From SMAG-U1939 sp036376595 (GTDB lineage: Bacteria > Chloroflexota > Ktedonobacteria > Ktedonobacterales > JADMIN01): a stretch of 64,000 bases of DNA. Position 1 is the stretch's first letter; each line of letters starts with the position of its first letter. Where the stretch lies: NCBI GenBank assembly GCA_036376595.1, contig DASVAA010000184.1:1-64000 (forward strand). Direction: 5' to 3'. Below the pieces are notes generated by a model. The model saw only the letters and a list, made by a program, of their open reading frames with translations, was not told the origin of the DNA and did not search any database. Shown here piece after piece: positions 43,064 to 51,353 of the stretch. The position numbers were made by a program, and so were the translations under genes.

Positions 43064-44350
43064 TCAAGCGCGCTGCACCGGACGGCGGGTATCGTCCACG
43101 GCTTCGAGCGCGCGGCCCAGCGCGAAGAGGCTGTCGAGGTTGTTGGCCGGCAGGAAGTCGTCAATGTAGGGCAGCGCGGTGCGCATGCCGGCGGTGACGG
43201 GGCGATAGTCGTCCTGGCCGAGCAGCGGGTTGAGCCAGATCAGTCGGTGGCAGTTGCGCTGCAAGCGCGCCATCTCGTCGGACAGCACGCGGATGTCGCC
43301 GCGGTCCCAGCCATCGCTGATGATCAGTACCACCGCGCCGCGCCCCAACACGCGCCGCGCCCAGCGGTAGTTGAACGCGCGCAGGCTCTCGCCGATGCGC
43401 GTGCCGCCGGACCAGTCCTGCACCGAGCGCGTCACCTCGCGCACCGCTTCATCTACGTCGCGCCGGGCGAGCTGGCGCGTGATGCGCGTGAGGCGCGTGG
43501 CAAAGACGAAGGTCTCGACGTTGCCCAGCCCGTTCGAGACGGTGTGGACAAAGTGCAGCAGCAGCCGCGAGTAGAGGCTCATCGAGCCGCTGATGTCGCA
43601 GAGGATGACCAGCGGGCGGGGCTTGCGCCGCACGCGCCGCCAGGCCAGCTCCACCGGCTCGCCGCCCGACCGCAAGCTGCGCCGCACCGTGCGCCGCAGG
43701 TCGGGCACGCGGCCGCGCCGCGCGGGTCGCAGCCGCCGTGTGGTGCGCTGGCCCAGCCGCCAGTGGGTGCGCTGCATCAGCGCCTTGGCCTCTTGCAGCT
43801 CGTCCCACGAGTACAGCTCGAAGTCCTTCTTGCGCAGCACCTCGTCGGCGCTGAAGGTCTGCGAGTGATCCTGCTCGTCGTCCTCGCCCTCGCGCGGCTT
43901 GCGGCGGGCCTCGGCGAGCCGGTTGGCCGGGTGGCGCTGCTGCTGGACGGTGCGCGCGCCCGCCCGCTCGCCGTGCTGGTCGGTCTCGGCGCGGCGGTGC
44001 GAGGGCAGCGCCAGCCCGCGCCCACGGCGCTGCTGCTGCTCCAGCGGATTCTGGCCCTCTTTGCCCTGGCCGGCGCCAGCCCAGTAGTAGGCGAAGGCGA
44101 GGTCGAAGATCGGCTCCTGCTCGTGCTTCGAGACCAGATTGACCTTGAGGAAGGTATAGAACTCCTGACGGCGGCCCACGTTGATCAGCGGCAGGCTCTC
44201 GGCCAGGTCGACGATGCGCCCCGGCCCGACATCCAGCCCCAGCTCCCACAGCAGGCGCGCGAAATCCACGATGCGCACGAGCAGCAGCTCGCCGCGCACC
44301 TCTTCGGCCGGCGTGAGGGACTTCTCGCGCGATGTGTCGGGATTGGTCAT
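43064..44350 (-). CDS. CoxE-like VWA-domain protein
   Basis: A 428-residue protein of the VWA containing CoxE-like family. The N-terminal helical half contains a Gln/Arg-rich stretch, and the C-terminal VWA domain has the MIDAS ILCDISGSMSLYSR and a later SGGTRIGESL threonine. Start ATG 44350 is preceded by GGGTGAGG, a sequence that also ends the family D repeats. Together with the MoxR ATPase upstream it forms an AAA+/VWA pair of the type that remodels or loads metal into protein complexes, as CoxD/CoxE do for CO dehydrogenase. A CoxM-like gene is at the window start. Confidence 0.85.
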   Translation of the reverse strand: MTNPDTSREKSLTPAEEVRGELLLVRIVDFARLLWELGLDVGPGRIVDLAESLPLINVGRRQEFYTFLKVNLVSKHEQEPIFDLAFAYYWAGAGQGKEGQNPLEQQQRRGRGLALPSHRRAETDQHGERAGARTVQQQRHPANRLAEARRKPREGEDDEQDHSQTFSADEVLRKKDFELYSWDELQEAKALMQRTHWRLGQRTTRRLRPARRGRVPDLRRTVRRSLRSGGEPVELAWRRVRRKPRPLVILCDISGSMSLYSRLLLHFVHTVSNGLGNVETFVFATRLTRITRQLARRDVDEAVREVTRSVQDWSGGTRIGESLRAFNYRWARRVLGRGAVVLIISDGWDRGDIRVLSDEMARLQRNCHRLIWLNPLLGQDDYRPVTAGMRTALPYIDDFLPANNLDSLFALGRALEAVDDTRRPVQRA

Positions 44351-44364
44351 GGTCCTCACCCTTG

Positions 44365-44419
44365 GAGAGGAGACGGAGAACGCGGAGATTCGCGGAGATT
44401 CGCGGAGGACGCGGAGGCA
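44365..44419 (+). repeat. Purine-rich quasi-repeat (family E)
   Basis: GGAGACGGAGAACGCGGAGA followed by three CGCGGAG-type units, in the gap between the VWA and MoxR genes. A family A palindrome follows at once. Confidence 0.75.
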
Positions 44420-44423
44420 TTGT

Positions 44424-44447
44424 CGTAGGGGCGTCCGGTGGACGCCC
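44424..44447. repeat. Palindromic repeat (family A)
   Basis: CGTAG then GGGCGTCC-GGT-GGACGCCC, between the MoxR stop and the VWA start. Confidence 0.85.
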
Positions 44448-44456
44448 GCCGCACTC

Positions 44457-44500
44457 TCTCCCCTCGCCTCCGCAGGGGAGAGGGGTTGGGGGTGAGGACC
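44457..44500. repeat. Family D repeat flush with the MoxR stop codon
   Basis: CCCCTCGCCTCCGCAGGGGA / GAGGGGTTGGGGGTGAGGACC. The CTA at 44501-44503, directly after it, is the MoxR stop on the minus strand. Confidence 0.85.
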
Positions 44501-45496
44501 CTACCGCGTCAGCGAGGCGCGGATCTTCTCGACCAGCCGGCCGAGCAGGTTGCCACTCGTGACCTTCTGGATGTCATCCTGGTACTTGAGCAGCGCGCCC
44601 AGGGCATCTCGTGCCGCCTGCTCGGTCAGCTCGGTCTGCCCCAGGGTCATCAGCGCCTCCAGCCAGTCGAGCGTCTCGGCGACCCCCGGCGCCTTGAAGA
44701 GGTCTTCTTCGCGTAGCGCCTGCACGAAGGCCACCACCTGCCGCGCCAGCCGCTGCGGCGCCTCGGGCACGCGCGCCAGCACGATGGCGTACTCCTTTTC
44801 GAGCGACGGATACTCGATCCAGTAGTAGAGGCAGCGGCGGCGCAGCGCGTCGTGGATGTCGCGCGTGCGGTTGGAGGTCAGCACCACCACTGGCGGCTGC
44901 GCGGCGTGGAGCGTGCCGATCTCAGGAATTGTGATCTGGTAGTCGCTGAGCAGCTCCAGCAGAAAGGCCTCGAACTCGGCGTCGGCGCGGTCCAGCTCGT
45001 CGATCAACAGCACCGGCGGGCGCTGCTCGGCGGCGTCGAGCGCTTGCAGCAGCGGGCGGCGGATCAGGAAGTCGGGGCCGAAGACATCGCGCAGCCGCTC
45101 TTCGGCAGCGGAGTGCCCCTTGGCGGCGGCCTCCAGCGTGTGGCCGTCAGGTCCAGACGGGCCAGTGGTGTCGAGCGCGCGGATGTAGAGCAATTGGCGC
45201 GGATAGTTCCACTCGTAGACGGCGGTCGCCTGGTCAATTCCCTCGTAGCACTGCAAGCGGATCAGGTGTGTGCCGAGCGCCTGCGCCAGCACCCGCGCCA
45301 CCTCGGTCTTGCCCACGCCCGGCTCACCCTCCAGCAGCAGCGGCTTGTGGCGGCGCAGCGCCAGATAGACGGCGGTCGCCAGGCCGCGGTCGGCGATGTA
45401 GTGCTGTGCGGCGAGCGCGGATTGCACGGCATCCACGCTCTCCAGCGTGTTCGGTGCGGCGGTAGGCGGAGACGGCGAAGAGGGCGGCTGCGTCAC
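44501..45496 (-). CDS. MoxR-family AAA+ ATPase
   Basis: A 331-residue ATPase. Walker A is LLLEGEPGVGKTEVA, Walker B PVLLIDELDRAD and sensor 1 VVVLTSNRTRDIHDALRRRC. GTG 45496 follows GAGGAGG; the open frame continues upstream through a palindromic repeat but that part is unlikely to be translated. It works with the CoxE-like VWA protein encoded 150 bases downstream, probably as a chaperone or metal-insertion machine. Confidence 0.88.
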   Translation of the reverse strand: MTQPPSSPSPPTAAPNTLESVDAVQSALAAQHYIADRGLATAVYLALRRHKPLLLEGEPGVGKTEVARVLAQALGTHLIRLQCYEGIDQATAVYEWNYPRQLLYIRALDTTGPSGPDGHTLEAAAKGHSAAEERLRDVFGPDFLIRRPLLQALDAAEQRPPVLLIDELDRADAEFEAFLLELLSDYQITIPEIGTLHAAQPPVVVLTSNRTRDIHDALRRRCLYYWIEYPSLEKEYAIVLARVPEAPQRLARQVVAFVQALREEDLFKAPGVAETLDWLEALMTLGQTELTEQAARDALGALLKYQDDIQKVTSGNLLGRLVEKIRASLTR

Positions 45497-45628
45497 GGAT
45501 GAATCCTCCTCGGGGCGAGACAGTGCGCTTGCGTCGGATTGTTTCAGAACGTCGCGGCGCGAGCGCCGTTGCTGGGATTGTAGCACGCGGCTCTGGCTGG
45601 CCTCTGGCGGGCATCCAAGGTTCGCGGC

Positions 45629-45809
45629 GGGCGTCCACCGGACGCCCCTACACATCCATACTTCGCCACGCAGGGGGCAAGGCAGGCCTTGCCACTACAG
45701 CCTACCGGCGGATTCGCTGTTGCCCCCATGTGTAGCGGCGACGCCCGCGTCGCCTCTGCTTCTGCCTCCGCCTCGCCCCGCGGCGCGTGGGGCCGGGGGA
45801 TGAGGACCC
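45629..45809. repeat. Cluster of four different repeat elements
   Basis: In order: family A GGGCGTCC-ACC-GGACGCCC-CTACA (45629-45652); GGCAAGGC-AG-GCCTTGCC-ACTACA (45676-45699); TGTAGC-GGCGACGC-CC-GCGTCGCC (45731-45754); family D CCTCGCCCCGCGGCGCG / TGGGGCCGGGGGATGAGGACC (45771-45809). They lie in the 570-base non-coding gap (45497-46066) before ftsH. Confidence 0.85.
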
Positions 45810-45941
45810 ATACATTGCATCCGCGACGTGTCTTCGTGCGTATAGCTGATGTAGACTGTTGGCAAGCGAGATGCTCCACCGGCCCGCACGTGGGGGTCTG
45901 TACACACGAGCACGTAACGCCCAATCTCCCGCTGCGTACGG

Positions 45942-45947
45942 TATAAT
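45942..45947 (+). promoter_or_regulatory. Possible -10 element for ftsH
   Basis: A perfect TATAAT about 120 bases before the ftsH start. No good -35 is visible. Confidence 0.35.
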
Positions 45948-46066
45948 ACCAGCGTCACTCGCCCAGCCGTTTCTCCTGAGAGGGGAGGGATGGCGGGCAC
46001 GCAGGGCGCGCCACCGGAAACAAACCCCGGCGGCGCGCTCGCGCCAGAAAGCAGGTGCCTTTCACC

Positions 46067-48217
46067 ATGTTTGGTTCCTCAACGCACCGCGCGCAGAAGC
46101 AGCGGGACGCGCGCCCAAAGCCGCCCTCCGCTCCCGCCGCCGCGGATGCGCTGCGCAATAGCGGCGGTCCGCAAAGCCCGCCGCCCACCGGCCCGCAGCG
46201 GCCGGGCAATACCGGCCCCAACGGCGCCAATCAGCAGCGCGGCGGCGGCGGTATCGGCTGGATCTCGCGGCTGGTGCTGCTGTTGCTGCTGCTGGTTGTG
46301 GGCTACAACATCGTGCTGTGGTGGAATCCCCAGAACAATCAGCCGACGATCACCTATCCGTACTCGGCGCTGCAGCAGCAGATGGACGACGGCAACGTCA
46401 AGTCGATCACCATCACCGACCAGACGCAGATCACCGGCACGCTCAAGCAGGCGCAGACCTATAAGGGCGTCACCGCGACCCAGTTCAAGGCCATCTACCC
46501 GTTCCATAACGACGATGCCTTCCAGGCCGAGCTGAAGGCCGATGGTGTCGAGATCACCGGCGCCGTCTCCAGCTCCAACGACCTGCTGTGGACGATCTTG
46601 CTCAACGGCATCCCGATCCTGCTGATCATCGTGCTGTTCATCTGGATCACGCGCCGCGCGTCGGCCAACCAACAGAATATCTTCAACTTCGGCCGCAGTC
46701 GGGCCAAGTTGATCATGGAGGATCGGCCCAGCACGACCTTTGCCGACATCGCCGGCGTGGATGAGGCGAAGTCGGAGCTGGAAGAGGTGGTCGAGTTCCT
46801 CAAGACGCCGGGCAAGTTCCAGCGTTTGGGCGGCAAGATCCCCAAGGGCGTGCTGCTGGTGGGCCCGCCGGGAACCGGTAAGACGCTGCTCGCGCGCGCC
46901 GTGGCGGGCGAGGCGGGGGTGCCGTTCTTCTCGATGTCCGGCTCGGAATTCGTCGAGGTGCTCGTGGGCGTCGGCGCGAGCCGCGTGCGCGACCTTTTCG
47001 ACCAGGCCAAGAAGGCCTCGCCGAGCATCATCTTCATTGACGAGATCGACGCCGTCGGACGCCAGCGCGGCACCAGCCTGACCACCAACGACGAGCGCGA
47101 GCAGACGCTCAACCAGTTGCTGGTGGAGATGGACGGCTTCGACGCGCGCCAGGCGGTGGTGGTGATCGCCGCGACCAACCGCCCCGACGGCCTCGACCAG
47201 GCGCTGCTGCGCCCAGGGCGCTTCGACCGCCGCGTGACGGTGGACCGCCCCGACTGGAAGGGCCGCCAGGCGATCCTGATGATCCACGTGCGCGGCGTGC
47301 CGCTGGACCCCGACGTGGACCTGCAGCAGCTCGCGCGCATGACCACCGGCATGGTCGGCGCCGACCTCGCCAACCTCGTCAACGAGGCCGCGCTGCTGGC
47401 CGCGCGCCGCAACCGCGACCGCGTGAACATGCAGTGCTTCCTCGACGCGCTGGACCGCATCCAGCTCGGCGCCGAGCGGCCGCTGGTGCTGAGCGAGGAG
47501 GACCTGCGCGTGGTGGCGCTGCACGAGGCGGGGCACGCGCTGGTGGGCCTGCTGACACCGCACTCCGATCCCGTCACCAAGGTGACGATTGTGCCGCGTG
47601 GGCAGGCGCTGGGCGTCACGCAGTACACGCCGCTGGACGACCGCTACAACTACTCGCGCGACTACCTCTTCGGGCGTATCATGGCGGCGCTGGGCGGCCG
47701 CGCGGCGGAGGACGTGGTGCTGAGCAGCATCACCACCGGCGCCGAAAACGACCTGCAGCAGGTGACGCTGATCGCGCGCAACATGGTCGCCCGCTGGGGC
47801 ATGAGCAGCCGCATCGGCCTGCTCTCGTTCAGCGACCGGCCCAATCCCTTCGGCATGAGCAATGACTTCGGCCAGCGCGACTACAGCGAGGCGACCTCGG
47901 CGGTGATCGACGAGGAGACGCGCAATCTGGTGCAGTCGGCCTACCAGAAGGTGAAGGAGTTGCTCACCGAACACAAGACGACGCTCGAACGCATCGCCCT
48001 GGAGCTGCGCCGCCACGAGACGCTGGATGCCAAACAGCTTACGCAGATCCTCATCGAGACCGGCGTGAGCCTGGCCGAAGTGGCGCCGATCCCCAATGCC
48101 GAGACGGTGGGTCTCAACGAGCCGGTCGAGGGGCTGGATCCATCGGTATCGGGCAACGGCAATGGCGGAGCCGGTACGCCCGCTTTGCCCGACGGCTTCA
48201 ATCCGATGCAGAACTGA
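46067..48217 (+). CDS. ftsH: ATP-dependent zinc metalloprotease FtsH
   Basis: A 716-residue membrane AAA+ protease. A Pro/Gly-rich cytoplasmic N-terminus of about 70 residues precedes transmembrane helix 1 (LVLLLLLLVVGYNIVLW), a periplasmic domain and helix 2 (IPILLIIVLFIWI). The ATPase follows with Walker A GPPGTGKT, FIDEIDAVGRQRG and second region of homology ATNRPDGLDQALLRPGRFDR. The zinc site is HEAGH (residues 486-490). It degrades membrane and regulatory proteins. ATG 46067 is preferred over the GTG at 46055. A strong terminator follows. Confidence 0.97.
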   Translation: MFGSSTHRAQKQRDARPKPPSAPAAADALRNSGGPQSPPPTGPQRPGNTGPNGANQQRGGGGIGWISRLVLLLLLLVVGYNIVLWWNPQNNQPTITYPYSALQQQMDDGNVKSITITDQTQITGTLKQAQTYKGVTATQFKAIYPFHNDDAFQAELKADGVEITGAVSSSNDLLWTILLNGIPILLIIVLFIWITRRASANQQNIFNFGRSRAKLIMEDRPSTTFADIAGVDEAKSELEEVVEFLKTPGKFQRLGGKIPKGVLLVGPPGTGKTLLARAVAGEAGVPFFSMSGSEFVEVLVGVGASRVRDLFDQAKKASPSIIFIDEIDAVGRQRGTSLTTNDEREQTLNQLLVEMDGFDARQAVVVIAATNRPDGLDQALLRPGRFDRRVTVDRPDWKGRQAILMIHVRGVPLDPDVDLQQLARMTTGMVGADLANLVNEAALLAARRNRDRVNMQCFLDALDRIQLGAERPLVLSEEDLRVVALHEAGHALVGLLTPHSDPVTKVTIVPRGQALGVTQYTPLDDRYNYSRDYLFGRIMAALGGRAAEDVVLSSITTGAENDLQQVTLIARNMVARWGMSSRIGLLSFSDRPNPFGMSNDFGQRDYSEATSAVIDEETRNLVQSAYQKVKELLTEHKTTLERIALELRRHETLDAKQLTQILIETGVSLAEVAPIPNAETVGLNEPVEGLDPSVSGNGNGGAGTPALPDGFNPMQN

Positions 48218-48236
48218 AGTCCCCCGGAAGAGACGA

Positions 48237-48274
48237 GCGGGTCGGGCGCCGATGCGGTGTCCGGCCCGCTTTTT
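48237..48274 (+). terminator. Intrinsic terminator of ftsH
   Basis: GCGGGTCGG (48237-48245) pairs with CCGGCCCGC (48261-48269) with one G-U pair, followed by TTTTT. Confidence 0.88.
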
Positions 48275-48292
48275 CGCGCCCTTTCTCGGCGC

Positions 48293-48319
48293 TGTCACAG
48301 AATGCGAGGGTGTCCTGTC
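48293..48319 (+). promoter_or_regulatory. Candidate ECF41-type promoter
   Basis: TGTCACA (48293-48299), 16 bases, then TGTC (48316-48319). The known ECF41 consensus is TGTCACA-N16-CGTC. It lies 53 bases before the first gene of an operon that ends with an ECF41 sigma gene. Confidence 0.65.
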
Positions 48320-48371
48320 TACTCTCTGGTTCGCTCAACATGAAAGAAGTGGGAGCATGAGAGAAGGACAC

Positions 48372-49622
48372 ATGTCACAGACACGTATCGTCGTCGTCGG
48401 AGCAGGGTACGCGGGCTTGCTGTGTACCACACGCCTGGCGGCCAGGGTGCGCGGGCGCGACGCGCAGATCACGCTGGTGAACGCATCACCCAATTTCGTC
48501 GAGTGCCTACGCCTGCACGAGCTTGCCACGAACCATCCAATGCGCCAGCGCCCTATCGCGCAGACGCTGCGTGATACAGGGGTGCGCTTCGTGCAGGGCA
48601 GCGTCACTGGCATTGATACCGCGCGGCGCACAGTCAGTGTCGCGGAGGAGGGGCAGCAAGGGCAGCAGGCCCGCGCCATCAGCTACGACTACCTGGTGTA
48701 TGCGCTGGGGAGCCTGACGGACCGCTCGCGCGTGCCGGGCGTCGCGGAGCATGCCTATACGCTGGCCCCAAGTGGGCCGCTCTCGGCGGTGGCGCTGCGC
48801 GAGCGCCTGCCGGAGCTGGCGGCGCGGGGCGGTCAGGTCGTCGTCTGCGGCGGAGGCGCCACCGGCATCGAGACGGCGGCCGAGCTTGCCACGGCCTACC
48901 CACGCCTGAAGGTCCATCTGGTGACGGATGGAGGGCTGGCCCACTTCTGGGGCCAGCGCGTCGCCGCCTATATCCGGCGCTCGCTCACGCGCTCAGGCGT
49001 CGTCATCCGCGATCAGACGCATGTGACCGAGGTGCGGGCGGACGGCGTCGTGATCGATGCGGGAGAGATCATCCCCACCGACCTCGTCGTCTGGACGGGC
49101 GGCTTCGCGGCGCCGACGCTGGCGCGCGAGGCCGGGCTGCCGGTCAACGAGCGCGACCAGGTGGTGATCGATCCCTACTTGCGCGTGCTCGGCCACCCGG
49201 AGATCTACGCGGTCGGCGACGCCGCCACGCCACGCGAGGAGCCAGGGGTGCCGGTGCGGATGAGCGCCGTGACGGCGCTCATCATGGGCGCGCACGGGGC
49301 GGATTGCCTGGCCGCGGCGCTGCGGGGAAAGCAGCCAAAGCCGCTGAGCTTCGCGTATTTCGGCCAGGGCATCGCGCTGGGCCGCAGGGATGGCATCGGC
49401 TTCAACAGCTATCCCGACGACGTGCCCAATCGCCCCTATTTCACCGGGCAGCTGGCGTACCAAACCCGCGCGCTGGGCGCGCACTATCTGGCGAGCCTGG
49501 CGCGTACCGAGTGGCGCCGTCCCGGCTTCTTCTTCTGGCCGGGCAAGGGGCGCTACGCCGCAGCGCAACACAAGCGTACGGCCCAGATGCGCGTCAATCA
49601 CGCGCAGGCGCGATCGCGATAA
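48372..49622 (+). CDS. NDH-2-like FAD-dependent pyridine nucleotide oxidoreductase
   Basis: A 416-residue two-dinucleotide-domain flavoprotein. RIVVVGAGYAGLLCTTRLA binds FAD, VVVCGGGATGIETAAELA binds NAD(P)H and EIYAVGDAATP is the second FAD motif. It resembles type II NADH dehydrogenases but lacks an obvious membrane anchor. ATG 48372 has AAGGA upstream, and 48357 is an alternative. It is the first gene of the ECF41 operon, where oxidoreductases are typical partners. Confidence 0.85.
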   Translation: MSQTRIVVVGAGYAGLLCTTRLAARVRGRDAQITLVNASPNFVECLRLHELATNHPMRQRPIAQTLRDTGVRFVQGSVTGIDTARRTVSVAEEGQQGQQARAISYDYLVYALGSLTDRSRVPGVAEHAYTLAPSGPLSAVALRERLPELAARGGQVVVCGGGATGIETAAELATAYPRLKVHLVTDGGLAHFWGQRVAAYIRRSLTRSGVVIRDQTHVTEVRADGVVIDAGEIIPTDLVVWTGGFAAPTLAREAGLPVNERDQVVIDPYLRVLGHPEIYAVGDAATPREEPGVPVRMSAVTALIMGAHGADCLAAALRGKQPKPLSFAYFGQGIALGRRDGIGFNSYPDDVPNRPYFTGQLAYQTRALGAHYLASLARTEWRRPGFFFWPGKGRYAAAQHKRTAQMRVNHAQARSR

Positions 49623-49632
49623 GGAGGACAAG

Positions 49633-50124
49633 ATGTCGGCAACTGACTCGAAATTGACCCGGCCGAGCGAAGCGCACGTGACCAGCACGCGGCATGCGGC
49701 CAAGTCGTCCCAGCGCCCGGTGCTCGCCCGGCTGACGCATCTGCTCAATCCGCTGATCCTGAAGCTCGCCGGGAGGCGATACGTGCGCGCCTACGCTGTG
49801 ATCGAGCACCGCGGCCGCCGCTCCGGACGCACCTACGCGACGCCCGTGGCGGCGCAGCCGACTGCCGACGGCTTCGTGATCCCGATGGCTTTTGGCGAGC
49901 AGGCGGACTGGTTCCGCAACGTGCAGGCGGCGGGAGAGTGCGTCGTACGCTGGAACGGCACCGTCTATCATGTCGTCGAGCCTGAGCTGCTCGACGAGGC
50001 GACCGGGCGACGGGCACTCGGTCCAGTCGAGCGCCTGCTGGCGCCGCTGTTCGCGCGCCAGTTTGTCCATCTGCGCTACGCTCCATCGAGCGCGGGGAGT
50101 GTAGCAGGCAGTGTACATGCGTAG
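49633..50124 (+). CDS. Deazaflavin (F420)-dependent nitroreductase-family protein
   Basis: A 163-residue split-barrel protein of the DUF385/Ddn family. RAYAVIEHRGRRSGRTYATPVAAQPTADGFVIPMAFG and DWFRNVQAAGECVVRWNG are the family core. F420 binding is expected from homology. AGGAGG lies 6 bases before the ATG, and the gap to the preceding gene is 10 bases, so the genes are cotranscribed. Confidence 0.85.
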   Translation: MSATDSKLTRPSEAHVTSTRHAAKSSQRPVLARLTHLLNPLILKLAGRRYVRAYAVIEHRGRRSGRTYATPVAAQPTADGFVIPMAFGEQADWFRNVQAAGECVVRWNGTVYHVVEPELLDEATGRRALGPVERLLAPLFARQFVHLRYAPSSAGSVAGSVHA

Positions 50125-50167
50125 GATCGGTTCCGTAGGCGCCGATCTCGGATTAGGAGCAGGGGCG

Positions 50168-51052
50168 ATGGCAGAGACGTTTGAAGGCTATCGAACCTAC
50201 CTCTTCGCCATCGCCTACCGCATGCTGGGCAGCGCGATGGACGCCGAGGACGTGGTGCAGGAGACCTATCTGCGCTACCAGGCGGCGCCGCCGGACGTGC
50301 GGGAGAGCATCGTCTCGCTCAAAGCCTTCCTGACGACCATCCTCACGCGACTCTGCCTCAACCAGCTCCAGTCGGCGCGCCGCAAGCACGAGCAGTACGT
50401 CGGCCCCTGGCTGCCGGAGCCGATCAGCACCGACCGCGCGGGAGCCGAAACGACCGATACCTCAGACCCGGAGGAGCGCATGGAACTCTACGAGTCGCTG
50501 TCGCTGGCATTCCTGGTGCTGCTGGAGGAGTTGCAGCCCATCGAGCGGGCGGTCTTCCTGCTGCGCGACGTCTTCGACTATGAGTACGCCGAGATCGCGG
50601 AGTTCCTTGGCAAGAGCGAGGTCGCCTGCCGCCAGGCGTTCAGCCGCGCCAAGAAGCACCTTGCCGCCGGCAGGCCACGCTTCACACCGTCACCCCAGAC
50701 GCAGCGCGAGATGGTCAGCAGCTTTTTGCGGGCGGTGCAGGGCGGCGATATGGCCGGCCTGATGACGATGCTGGCCGACGACGTCACGCTGTGGGCTGAT
50801 GGTGGTGGCAAGATTCCACCGGCGCCGCGGCGTCCGATCACCGGGCGCAGTGCGGTGGCACGCCTCAGCGTGGGGACGCTGCGCTTCCTGCCGGAGGGCT
50901 ATACCACTGAGATTGCGGAGGTCAATGGGCAGCCGGCGGTGGTCATCCGCGGCGACGGGCGTGTGCTGTCGGTGATCGCCATCGAGGTGGCTGGGCAGCG
51001 AATCCGCGCCGTCCGCGTGATCGCCAACCCGGACAAGCTGGCGCACGTCTAG
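50168..51052 (+). CDS. ECF41-family sigma factor with fused SnoaL-like regulatory domain
   Basis: A 294-residue sigma. Region 2 is LFAIAYRMLGSAMDAEDVVQETYLRYQ and region 4 DVFDYEYAEIAEFLGKSEVACRQAFSRAKKHL. The group-specific motifs are present: WLPEP in the linker, DGGGK at residues 211-215 and NPDKL near the C-terminus. In ECF41 the fused C-terminal domain controls activity in place of an anti-sigma factor. AGGAGCAGG precedes the ATG. It is the last gene of the operon with the two oxidoreductases. Confidence 0.93.
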   Translation: MAETFEGYRTYLFAIAYRMLGSAMDAEDVVQETYLRYQAAPPDVRESIVSLKAFLTTILTRLCLNQLQSARRKHEQYVGPWLPEPISTDRAGAETTDTSDPEERMELYESLSLAFLVLLEELQPIERAVFLLRDVFDYEYAEIAEFLGKSEVACRQAFSRAKKHLAAGRPRFTPSPQTQREMVSSFLRAVQGGDMAGLMTMLADDVTLWADGGGKIPPAPRRPITGRSAVARLSVGTLRFLPEGYTTEIAEVNGQPAVVIRGDGRVLSVIAIEVAGQRIRAVRVIANPDKLAHV

Positions 51053-51103
51053 TCTGACTTCTTCAGGCGCTAGCTCCGGTCGGCAAGCAGGGCGATAGGG
51101 CAG

Positions 51104-51134
51104 GCAGGCGGTCTGAAGCACCGCGGGTAATCCC
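51104..51134 (+). repeat. Family F repeat
   Basis: GGCGGTCTGAAGCACCGCGG, then GTAATCCC, in the 301-base gap 51053-51353. Nothing else is recognisable in that gap. Confidence 0.7.
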
Positions 51135-51353
51135 ATACTCCGAAGTCTCGCGCCATAGCGGCGGCTGGCTCTGGATGAAGAATCCAGTTGAGTGCGCGGC
51201 CGTCATGGCCCTGCGGCTCTCGCCCGCCCGGCGCCCGGTAGGCCAATAGTCCACAGATGATGGCGCGCGGCAGGGCTGGTTGTGTACACTTGCCGGCATG
51301 CCGCCGGAGCATGGGAGGGCAGCTTCAGGCGGGCGAAGGGCGAGGGGGCCGCG

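Noticed and set aside
45497..45655. Upstream extension of the MoxR reading frame
   Set aside because: It reads through a palindromic repeat, and the GTG at 45496 has a strong Shine-Dalgarno.
46079..48298. 739-codon open frame opposite ftsH
   Set aside because: It is a shadow of GC-rich codon structure. It has no ribosome site and no family resemblance, and ftsH on the other strand is certain.
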